Below are positions 11,925-23,900 of a stretch of DNA of 64,000 nt, in pieces (the stretch's first letter is position 1; each line of letters opens with the position of its first letter). The stretch is from Mastigias papua (taxonomy: Eukaryota; Cnidaria; Scyphozoa; Rhizostomeae; Mastigiidae): NCBI GenBank assembly GCA_964019165.1, contig OZ025267.1, positions 9,556,889-9,620,888 on the forward strand. Direction: 5' to 3'. Made by a program: the position numbers and the translations under genes. Under the pieces are notes generated by a model. It saw only the letters and a program-made list of their open reading frames with translations. It searched no databases and had not been told where the DNA came from.

Positions 11925-14900
11925 TTGAATTTGAAAATGGTAACCTGAATAGCAAGCAAGAAGTTGCTGAGAGAATTCGCTTTGACTTGCATAGGCACAA
12001 ATTTGGCACCACAAGACCAAATGAGAAAGAAATCTTAGTAAGTAATACATTTCACATCTTGAATAAGATCTTCAAAGACATGTGTCTTGTCTTGTAGATG
12101 ATTTTAGCCAGTTTTGGTAGAAGCTGCATAAGTTAGCAGATTCAATCAGTCATACTTGATTAATGCCAGACTTTCTAGAAAAATAGTATTTAATTTGTTT
12201 GAGCACTTGCTCTCCCCATTTGTAAATTTGTTTAGCCAATTTCTTTAAAATGATCTGGCCAAAAGGCTTTAGTGACCAAAGTCTAACTTCACAAAAGGAA
12301 AATACCACCACATATTGTTTTCATGCATTTAAAAATAACTTTAGCATAATCTAATTGTGTGATTCATTCAAGATAAATTTTGGGGAGCTGTTTGGCCTAT
12401 AGTAAAATGTATGTGGCATTCAGTAGAATGCCCAGAAAACACACTTCTCTGACAGTGTTTGGTTGAGGTACTAGGTATTGTAGACAAATGCTGCATTCTG
12501 ATGAATTTTTCGTGTAGGCACACACACACACACAAACAAACACAAACATAAATACAGACACAGACACACACAAAAACACACAAACACACATAAACACACC
12601 TGCAATTTTTATGGGCCATAATACCAACTAAAATAGGCAATCAAAGATTTGACAGATATATTACATTCTGTTTAGACTGCTGACACTGGCAATATGAAGT
12701 ATGTTGGTAATAAAGTTACTCCCAATTGTCAGTATGTATGCAAATTTTGATCTGCTCCCCTGGTTGTATTACTATTTATTTTCTATGATTTTTATGTCAT
12801 ATTACATTTTAGACTGTTGATAAATTAGAGAGCAAGGATGTTGACTAAATTTATATCACTTGTTACTAAAAATAATTTGATAGGTCTAATTATGGCTACT
12901 TAGATGCTTTCACTAGGCCAAATTAATTGTGTGTCTATTAAGAGGTTTTGGATATATTCGATGATCTATCATCAGTGACTAAGAGAAGGCTAAGATGATG
13001 GTATCAATAGTGGATACTGGTAAGAGAATCATGAAAAGACCAGAACTTGACACAGGCTGTGTGGACATGAAGATGGATGAACATGGTATTACAGAGAGAG
13101 AGAAATGTGATAAAGATGAATAAAAAGCAGTTTTATAGTTCTAGAATCAAAATTGTAATTGAACAAAATACCAGTAGCAATGTAAATGTTAATACCAAAG
13201 GTAATATCAAATATTGGAGGTGATTGGTATTATTCAGTAGAAGCACTAGTAATGTTTGCCATTAATAGTGGGCACAAGACTGAAGTTGCTATTTATGTAG
13301 AAAGAGAACGTCGTGAAAAGTCTGTTGGTACTACAGAACTTCACTATAGCACGAAAAAGCGGAAACATTCTTTTAGCATACTGAAAGCTTTTTTCGTCCC
13401 GACATTCATCAGAGTATGAAACGTCGGATAACGACAGAAAGGTGAACCGAAATATATAGCCAGATTTCTGGCTATATATTTCGGTTCACCTTTCTGTCGT
13501 TATCCGACGTTTCATACTCTGATGAATGTCGAGACGAAAAAAGCTTTCAGTATGTTAAAAGAATGTTCCCACTTTTTCGTGCTGTAGTAAAGAGAACATC
13601 ATTACCAGCCTAACATTTACCAGTTCTTGTGGAAAGCATGTTGTACTATGTAGAGAGTTAAGCAATTCATGTATTTGGAGGACAAACAATTAGTCTACTA
13701 TAAAATGATCATAGTATAGTACATCCTCACTTATCCGAACAGCTCGGAATGAAATTCCATAACAGCTATACGGATAAGCTGAATATTCGGATAATCGAGG
13801 ATGCTAATGTTTCAAGGAAAATCAAGAACAAGGGGTGAATAAACCTATTCTATAGTGACGTTAAGTATTAATACAGAATTCGTAAAAAAATTGTGTATTT
13901 TAAGTAAGGATCGGTAGTTCTTTGCTTTCGGGCGCTTTCTCGCCTTTTAGCTGCCTTCTTACATAGATCATTAATACAGCTGTATTTATGCTAGTCGATT
14001 CCTCGTGAAATCGTAGCCATGTCAAGCATGTACCAAAGGCTTCCATGGCATTTTTATGGTTGATGGGGCACACCGGAGCATACCCTACACAATTTACTTG
14101 CTATATCCTGAATTGAACCACACGTGTAGGATATAAGTCAGCTGTTCGGATAATTGAGGTTCGGATAATCGAAGTTCGGATAGTCGAGGATGTACTGTAC
14201 GCTTTTCTATTAAGTCAAATGTATTTTGCATCATTATGGTAGTTTTCCATCAAATGCAACCTTTCTGATTTCTAGTGAGTTTTGTTCATTTTTGTGGAAG
14301 GTTCGTCTTGAATGTTCAGTAGCTATTTCACCTGCATGCAGTCTACACATGACTTATTTAAAAGTTTAATGATCATGCGTTTTGCACAGCAACATTATCA
14401 AAAGTACACAGCTATTTCTCATTGTAGTGATAGCTGCAAAGTACTCTATCCAGTTGTTGGTTTCAAAAAACACTCACATGTCATACATAGCTGCCTAGCA
14501 AAGCCTGCTATTATTCCTTTCCTACTATCATCTTTTTATTTGAGCACTGGAACAGTTTGATCCCTTATAGGAGAGCGTTTTCTGCCTTGTTTTGTCATTT
14601 ATGAATATGATATGAAAAGGCACATTTCGTTTTTACTTATAGTTACTTGAAGTTTATTTCGGAGTTTAGTTCGGTTCACCTTTCGGTCGCTATCCGACGT
14701 TTCATACTCTGACGAGTGTCGGACAAAAATAAGCTTTTCAGTATGGTTAAAACATGGTACCGCTTTTTCGTGCTGTAGTGAAGTTACTTGAAGCCTCAAC
14801 TTCCTGTGCACTAAGAAATTATCATTTCAAATGGAAAATAAATGTTTCTTTTTGTCTGTTTGCCATCATATATGCTTTGAAACTCTTGGCATGTTGAAAA

Positions 14901-17900
14901 GCTTGGAGTCCTTACCTCAGTTGAGAGCTATGCTTTAGCTTCCTTTGTTCTAAATTTTTCGATTTCTTTGAAAATCTTGTAGTATTGAAATACAGAACTT
15001 TCCCATTAGATACTACATTGGTGTGCTTGATAAAGAAAGTGGTAACATGGAAGTATACAATACAGCAGTGTTTAAATTTCAGCCAGCAATTACTGGTAAG
15101 TATTGAATACAGTAAAATTAAATGTTAACCTTCGTAGGAGAAAAGACAATTTGTATGAGATAGCAATTCTTTTTTCATTTTATTGCTTCTTCCTGGGATG
15201 CAATTGTCAGGTTGTATGTTTGGTGTGAATTTATGATTACCGTAAAAACTCTATTAAGCCCCGTGGGCTTACTACAGAGGGGGGCTTATTATAAACACGA
15301 GGCAAAAATTTACAGAACTGTTCTTATGTACTTTCATGGCAAGATTTGTTAAACAAAAACTTTGCTAGCAGCTGCGTAGGATTGTACACACTTAATCAAT
15401 TACAACACCCTCATCTTCATCAGAATTATCTGGGTCCATTGTTAGTTCTGGGACACCTTCTAAAGAAACTTCGTCTTCTGGGATTTCTTCAATAAGATAA
15501 ACATCAGCATCCTCAAGAGTTGTAAGGCGCTCAAGTGAATCTTTGCATGGACCATACTTCATGCACATGATTTTATCATCATCAGATCCGTCAAGAGACC
15601 CACTTAGTGCGCATATTTTGAAGCTCCAGTTAGTGCTTTCTGTCTTTGGCATTAGAGGCTAAAGGGGGGCTTAGTAGAGAGGGGCTTATTAGAGAGGGGG
15701 GCTTAATAGAGCTTTTACGGTGGTTTGCAGGGTGATGCTTTTGGATTTGAATTCTAATGTACGCATGTCACAGTATGATCTTCAGAGTGATTTCATGTTA
15801 AGATGACTCAGTAGTGTTTTGATAACACAGCAGTCTATTGCCAATCCTTTGCTAGGCATGTCCATTGGTAGCTTTTATTTTAAAAGCTGCATTGCATCAT
15901 GGGGCTTGTTGCAATATTTATCCAGTGTGGAATCATACCTGTTTATGAATGTACAAAAGAGGCATGAATCTGCAATTTTGAATTCATTTTGAAATAAAGT
16001 TATGCCAGGATGGCTCATTCGATTAGATCTTGTGACCCTCTTGTCATAGCATCAGAGTTTGAACCCTCCCTAGAGGAGATACGATTAATAAGTCCAGCTG
16101 TTAATTCAAGTATGAATACACATTACATGCATTCATGCATTTGTCGACATACAGCTGCATAGTTTATAAGAACTGATGCTTCACAAACTTCTTGACTTTC
16201 ATCAAGATACCAAGGTTATAGTCTTACCTTTTTAGCAAAAATCGAGTTATACTCAAACTACTTGATTTCCATCAAAATACCGAGGCTATAGGTTAACTGT
16301 CGGATGATTTGAGGAATTGTATCTTTTAAGAAACTATTTACGTCAGACAAGAACGATAGCAGGCTGATGTTTATGCAGCAGATTATTTTATGTACTTATT
16401 CGTATTGTTGTGATTTTTATTTCTTGTTGTGCAGGAGAGAACAATAGAAAAGTTAAGATTAATGAAGAATATGAAAGAGAAGTGACGTTTGTTGAAAAAG
16501 TAGGTGTTTTTTAATTCCATTGAACACCTTTAGCGAACTTTTTCAGTGAGCTAGATTAGATTCGAAACCATCATGTATTCTGATCATTTTGTCCGTGGCA
16601 TTGACAGATGAAATATTTTGAAGTGGAAAGTTATGTTTATTTATGAACTTTCCTGCAATATTAGTAGTAGAAAGCAATTTTTCCTTGCATTGTTTTGATT
16701 TTCCATTGCCTAGTATAGTTTGGCTCATTACCATGTTTTCAATTCTTCAGAATGACCGCCTCGTTGAGGCATTTGGCTCTGCAAAACAAAAACGTGCCGT
16801 TTCAGCAAGGAAGAAGAATCTTATCGACAAGGAAGAGATAAGCTCTAAAATTCGTGAAGTTGCGGAAAATATCGATTTGCCTGCGGATTCTCAAATTTCT
16901 CAAGGTTCGTACTGAAGAAGGTAGTTTAAACTTCATTTTCAACTTCACAAATTTTCAACCGGATGTCATATTATTTGTATGTTTTCATTGTTAACTTTGC
17001 AGCAGATCTCCCGTACGGTTATCAGGCAATGTTACATCAGCCAATTATATTGCAAATTGAAGCTTACTTTTTGATGTGTCCTTTACTTATAGTTTCTGAG
17101 TTATGCAGAGTTCCTTGATATCTTTAACACCTGATACTCTTGGCTGATGAATTTTAATGGTTTTTTAATATTATTAAATCGACTAATTTTAATGAAATCA
17201 TTGGTTAGAATGCACAACGGCTTTGTCTTTCATTGTCATTGGCTTCACCCCTCTGACAGACATCATTCAAATCGGCTAGGTTGTTCCTTTGCAAATTCTA
17301 ATGTTCTGCAGTACCTCCTTACGCATGACCCTAGAGTTTTGATATCCTTAGTTGTTCATAGCAAAGATAGTCTATTCAGGATCTTAAGTAGCATTAATTT
17401 TCATGATCAATTTTGTTAGTCCCTCTTAGTAGCAGATTACGTGAATGAGGCTAATTTACGACAATGAATTCCATTTCGTGAATTTGCATCCCTTTTGTAG
17501 CGCTTTGACGTGACGCTAGTCTCTTGTAGCTGAAACGGCTTTAGCGAAAAACTGAGGTAGATTTATCAAAGAGCAACCCTATCAATTTCTGTCTCAAATT
17601 ACTATTTTGTTAAGTTTGCTCATCTATAATCGATGATAACGAATAGGACAAGGGAGGCTTTTTAAGGGCCCAGGTAAATGAAAACACCGGAGCCCTACTG
17701 AAATTTGAAAATATTTACAATCACCAAAGAGACATTTCATAGCTTTTAGAGGCCCTCTCATAGCTTTTAGAGGCCCTCTCAGGTTGGGACCTGAATAATG
17801 AATCTGTTTGATAAATTCATTATCTGCCTATTTTCTTGCTGTATTTCATGATACTTTGCCGTTACAATTTATGTAACTTAGCAACGCTCTAAAGTGCATA

Positions 17901-20900
17901 TTTGTACTGTGTATTCCGATAAATGTTTAGTTATGGAAAACATAAAGGAGACATGAAATATCTCGATATCAGTTAGGGCTTTTCGGGTAGCATTTTTCCT
18001 TTTTATCTGTACACTGTTTTGATTCTCATAATAAGAGTGATGCACGACCTACATCTCATGAGACAGGTAATGCAGCGCTTAGTGCAAACAGTAATACAAC
18101 CAAAGTGGGTTTGCCTCCCGATAAAATGTTTATTTTTCATAACGATGTGTAATCCAACAATCTGCAAAGGTTTTCTTTCTCTTAAAACTTATTGTTGTTA
18201 TTTTCATATTTCATATACAGCTATGAAGCTGATTTTCAAGGGGCTCTCCACTTAAATATTTGCAATTGTTGGGGAAAAGAGCTAAATAGATAGGTATATG
18301 TCATATAAAGCCCTATTGCAACTAATTTTTATGATCATAATTTGAGACAACGAAACAAAAGTTTGTTATTGTTATCATTTTATTAAAGAGAAGCTTTTGC
18401 TTAAAGCTAGGAAGGGAGGGTGCCTGCTTAACCTCGTTTGCAAGAGCATTCCATAATTTGGCTCCGCGGTAGGGAAAACTTTTTTACTATTTAGGGGAGT
18501 GTTGATTGGCAGTCTCAGTCCCGTTGAATTATTTCGCAGGTTCCATAAAATACAATCAGAGTTTTTCTTAAAGAGGCTGCATATGTTTTCTGGAGCCTAA
18601 TTATTAAGGGACATGGAGTTCAATTGCTTTGACTCAAAGGAAGTCAACTCATCAATACTCATCCACTCTCAGTAGGCTATTTGGGGACACCAGAAGCACT
18701 TATATATCAGTATTATACCAGCTCTGTTTTGCAGTTTCTGCATCTGTAGAAGTGTGGTACAGCCACTGGATCCCAAAAAAGTAGCAGTAACAAAAAGTGT
18801 GGTTTGACGATACTTAGGTACAACGGAACTAATGAAGAGTGTAGGAGAAGTTTGCCCTAGAAGAGATTGTTTTAATGTTTCCCTTTCATTCCAGGCTATT
18901 TTATACTTAGACTCCTCAGTATATTACGTTGTGCATCACATCAAGCTCTTTTCCTCTCATTTTAAAGCAGAGATTCGCTCCTGCGATATTTATTAAGAGT
19001 TGTTGATTCTTATGTTTCGTGCAGATAAGCATCGACTGAGTTTTTGATACATGTTAAAGTAGCTTATTTCTGACATCCATAAATTTAGGCGTTTGAGATC
19101 ATCACTCATGGTTTCTTTTATGTGAGATGTATTCTTCGGTTATAAGGTAAGGCTTCTGTCCTCAGCGTACATGGAGACAGTGGAGGCCTTAGTAACTCGT
19201 GTATGGTCATTTATGTAGATAAACATAGGAGTAGCCTTAAGAAATACCGTTGTGAAACACCGACATGGATATTGCCCTCCCCCCCCCTCCACTCTACAGT
19301 ACTGTTCTATTGAAAAGGTATGATTTAATCCGCAGCGGATCTTTCAGTTTGAGTCCATAGTTTTAATTTTGAAATGATGTTCATTTCCACTGATGACGCA
19401 TATTACATTATCTTTAGTTTCAGAATCTCCTACTGAATCATTGATACCACCAGTTAATCTGCTGGCACCATCTCCAGCTCAGTTGTACAATATCGAGGAC
19501 AGTATCTTTTTCTATATTTTTCCATTGATGAAGATGAACTATACCAATGAGGTTATATGAGTTACGAATGATTTTTGATTGAACTATTACTAAGGTAATG
19601 TGACAATGGCATTTTTTAGCAGCCCTCAGATTTTGCTGAGAATAGCAGCAACAGTGTCACGGAAACTGACGAAGGTATTTCAGGGCAATGATGTCATTTT
19701 TCAAACATAAGGATTATACGTACCTGTATTCCTTAGCTGATTTTAGTTATTTCACCGATGGATGAACCCGTCATTTTGGAAGATGCACATGAATTCATGA
19801 CTGCAACGAATGAGACAGTAGAAGCATGGAAGACTCTAGATAGGTAGGTGAAGCCGTAATTCATAAAGGCTTTTGTAGATTCCTACCTTTGGAGTTTGCT
19901 TGTGCTCAATGATATCGTGCGTGAAGCCGTGTGAGATATGAAGAGGTGATATTGCAATATGTTTTTTACAGTGTTCTTTGGTAGTTTGAATGAGAAATTG
20001 AGACATTTGACTCAGAACAAGATATTATTTTCTGCCTAAAAATACTTGAATCATCATGTTTTCTATGGGAGAAGCTCATTTTCCTTTAATCTAAAGCAGC
20101 AATTATAAGCATTTGATATTTATCTTATGTGAGTTTGTATGTTGTATATGGATAACTTGTAAACCGTTTTCTTATCTATGCTATTTGATATTCTAACACA
20201 CACAATGATATCCAATCAATATCCAATAGCACAAATTCATCCTTGTATTCATTTCATTTTCCTAGGGAAGGCCAGGATAATTCCTGTATTGCATTTTTTT
20301 AATCATCTACATTGCCATTATCATAAATTCTTCTTGATTGATTTCAGTTTTGGCATAGTATGTCCGCTTCAGGTTCCATACTGTATACTCAAACCAGTAT
20401 CACTGGACCCCATTGCATTAATCATGACCATGATAATAGTTATACTTTCTCCAGGTATCCAGAATATATCTTAGACCATTTGTTGTGCTTGCCAAGCAGT
20501 GAAGAAGCGAAGTTGGATAAAGTTGTGCAACTGCGTTATCTTCATTATCTAATTCAGTTTTTCAAATTGAATTTTGCAGATTTAAGAAAGAAAGGTACGT
20601 AATTTCAGTTGATATCAGTCAAGCACGTTTGTATTACTTTAGGTAGCAAGCCGAAAATCGTGTAATAACCCACTCTTTGGTGCCTAATAGAAGGGGGGTT
20701 GGAATATGCGGGGGGGTTGGAAAAATCTCCAAAATATAACAAACGGGTGTGGTGGAATACCCGGGGGTTGGACAATTTTTGTCGTTTATTTTTCGTTTCT
20801 ATTTGAAAGGAAGATTACAAAATCTAAATGTGCTGTGCTATATCGTCAATGAAATGTATGATATGAAATATATATGATATGACGTCAATAAAAGGTAAAA

Positions 20901-23900
20901 AATAAAATATAATTCTAGTGAGAAATACAATTATAGAAAAATGTAATTCTAGATCTTTGTCTTGGGTGGATTGTATTTTAAAAATTTAATAGCCGGGGGG
21001 TTGGAATTGTATGTCCTGGGTGGAGAATATTAATTAGCGGGGGCGTCTATTAGATACTAAAGAGTAGTTGATGGCGATGGTCATTTGGAGTTTCCAGCTG
21101 TTCTGCCCGTTTGCCTCTATCACTGATGAAGACATGCTAACTTTTGCTGCAATGAAGTAAATGTAGGACAGAATTGCTTATTATGCAGCTTACAGACTGT
21201 TTGTTCGCATAAATGTGCCTTTTCGTTCTTATTTTCGTTTGAATATGAACTCACTAAATTGGCTATCATTTTAAAACCTTTTTTGTGATGCTTCATGTTT
21301 CAAGTATCTTACCATCTTAGCAGATTGTGATAATATGGATTAGATTGTTGTCGAATCGTAGGCTTTCATTATGAGTATTATTCCTGTCAAAGATATCAAT
21401 AGAAATGAAATCAGTTACTTTTGCTGTTATGTACCCAATTGCTTTAAAGATGAATCCTGCCTGTGAGGTCTGTTACAATGTTTGCATTTAGTTTTTCAAA
21501 GTTGGATAGTCATATTCACTATGAGATACAGTCTTGCTTACAGCCATCTGACTCCCTGTTGCTCTTAGTAAGTTGTAACCTAATGTTTTTGTATGGTTTT
21601 AGATGTGCTTTACAGTGTTCCTTTGGAAGTTAAGACTAGAATGTTTGCGCAGTTTTCTCTAGAGAGAAACAAGAAAAGGTGTGTAATCTCATGATATGAA
21701 ATGTTTTTCTTAAAAGGCTTTGGCGGGTTATGATCATTGTCATCATCACCATCATCATTGTCATAATACCAGTTCTTTACGACTTGTGTCATCGCAGAAT
21801 ATATCATCGCTTTTCTTTCGCTTTTTCTGTTTCTTTCTTCTCCAATAGAATTTGATGCTTCATTCCTGTACATTATTTCACATTCCGAATCCTGTTCATT
21901 TCATGTCTTCCCTTCCTGTTTTCCAAGTCACCGTTCCTGTGTTAGGTTTCCATCTTGTCTTACCACGTGTCCAAACTCTTTTCAACCATTCTTCTAATAA
22001 GCTTTCAAATTAGTTGTTGCGAAGTTACAAACTGGTTTGTTGATTTTTGATCTACTTCCAGCCTATGTGTCTTGTGTTTTATGTGCGATAGCTTTACTTT
22101 CCTATTTCGTTCGTTTTCAAAGTTTGAAAAGTCTGTTGGTACTACAGAACTTCACTATATCACGAAAAAGCGGGAACATTGCTTTAGCATACTGAAAGCT
22201 TTTTTCGTCCGACACTCGTCAGAGTATGAAACGTCGGATAGCGACCGAAAGGTGAAACGAAATATATAGCCAGATGCGGGTACACGTGATATGATGAATA
22301 ATGCGTCTATTTGGCTCTATGATTGGCCAATTAGCACCTATTCACCATTGTTTACTTGAAGAGTCCAAGTGAAAAAACGAACTCTTTTTGTTTACACAAG
22401 ACTGGGTTTTGAGTCTTGATGTAAACCGATTCCAAAACACCTAAATGAAAGGACGATCTTGCTTGCCCAATGATCCGAAAATTATCGTCTGTATATGTTT
22501 TGGCGCATTCTGGATTTGTAATAAGATGTTGTCCTATGGCCGAATCACTTTTCATTTTAGAAATAGAGTTTTTACACATACGAGGTGGCTGTTCTCTTGT
22601 TGTTGTGTTTTTCGTCCTGATGCTCGTGGGGACATGTTGTTTTATTCTGTCTGCTAGTCTCTGCGTGGTGCGCCCTACGTACCGAGCTTCACATCGGCAC
22701 GAAAATTCATAAACTACACAACTTTTTTGAGTGGTAGGAACGCTATCTTTTTTAGCAGATGGTAGCATGACTCTAGTGTTATAAACCGCACGGGGCTTCA
22801 CAGCATAGAAGCAAGATGTAATGGCTTTGTTAATTTGGTTTTCAAATTTTGAAGAAACATTTCCAATCCAGGGCAATTTTAGGTAGACCGGGCACTTTTC
22901 AAAGTTTCTATCCTTCGTTTAAGATCCTTAGTAATGGTCCATGTCTGACATCGGCTATTCCTCGTACTTTCTACATGAAAATAAGAGTGAAATGAGAATA
23001 GTATGAGAATGAGCTGAAGTCGTTTGCAAAAGATGCAAAATACCGTGTGTTATGTAATCTGTGAAAATTATTGTGCCATGTCAAGGTCATGTAATTAAAG
23101 TTAATTGCTCAGTTTGCAGAAGTTTTTCCTCCGCTAGTACGTTGCATGCCATTTAATTCAAGTCGTAATTAATTAACCTCTTGAATATGTCACCCAATCT
23201 TCTGACTGCTAATCATACGTCTAATTTTTTAGGTTCATTCCTAAGAGGTTTAAAGACAAAATATTGTGCTATATATTACTGCTAGCTCTCATCATTGATG
23301 ATTTCACGTTGGACTGCACTACTCTCATGCGAGATCTGAAACTTGGACCTGCAAGGTTTGTCTTTTAGTTCTTTCATTATGTAAACCCATATGAGTTGTA
23401 ATGTCAACGTTTGAACTACTTTGAACCCTCCCTTCCCCTAATCAGATGGTGTCGTTTGACAACAGTCTCCCTGTTTGATGAATGACGTCACATAGAAAGG
23501 GACATTGGTATTAAATTTGCCGACTGTTGTAAAGCGGACTTTCCACTCTCCATATTATAAATCTTAGAATCGTCCTAGTAAATGCCAGAATGCCCACTTA
23601 TCTACATCAGGGGAGCATGTGTCCCTTGGTTCCCCCTAATATTCACTACTTCCTCCCAGCCTACGCAAATAAGTTATTGAACAAACCAAAGGAGGGGATT
23701 CGGAGGACTCAGGAGTTTTTAGGGGCTAAGCCCTCCTTACAGTGAGTGTATATTGCTTGGTGAATTCCTAGCTGAGTGTTATGAACCAACGCTTCACTAC
23801 GGCGTTATGCAAATTTGCGTCAAGTACGTTTAACTTTGTATAAGCTTGTATGTGTTTATATTTGAAGATTTTGAGTGAAATATTGGGTATGATCCTTGGT

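Larger units (their letters stand above)
13310..13588. mobile_element. Inverted dimer of a Penelope-like pLTR unit with target-site duplication
   Basis: Two copies of one unit lie in opposite orientation: 13342-13464 and 13467-13589 are nearly perfect reverse complements, with only two bases between arms (centre GCCAGATTTCTGGC). Each arm contains a hammerhead ribozyme motif. AAAGAGAAC occurs directly on both sides (13301-13309 and 13589-13597), with the match extending imperfectly further, so the pair appears to have inserted as one piece. The same unit occurs at 14653-14781 and at 22125-22275, where it follows a GIY-YIG reading frame; that links it to Penelope-like elements. It lies in a POLR1E intron. 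Confidence 0.7.
22125..22915 (-). mobile_element. 5'-truncated Penelope-like element with GIY-YIG ORF and ribozyme pLTR
   Basis: On the reverse strand a GIY-YIG endonuclease frame (from about 22915 to 22352) is followed by about 80 bp and then the pLTR unit (22275-22125) with a hammerhead motif. This is the 3' half of a Penelope-like element: the reverse transcriptase that should precede the endonuclease is missing. The pLTR matches the units at 13310-13588 and 14653-14781. It is inserted antisense in a POLR1E intron (21679-23232). Confidence 0.8.

Noticed and set aside
12368..12640. Cys/Val-rich reverse-strand open frames
   Set aside because: They cross a CA-rich microsatellite in a POLR1E intron and show no domain.
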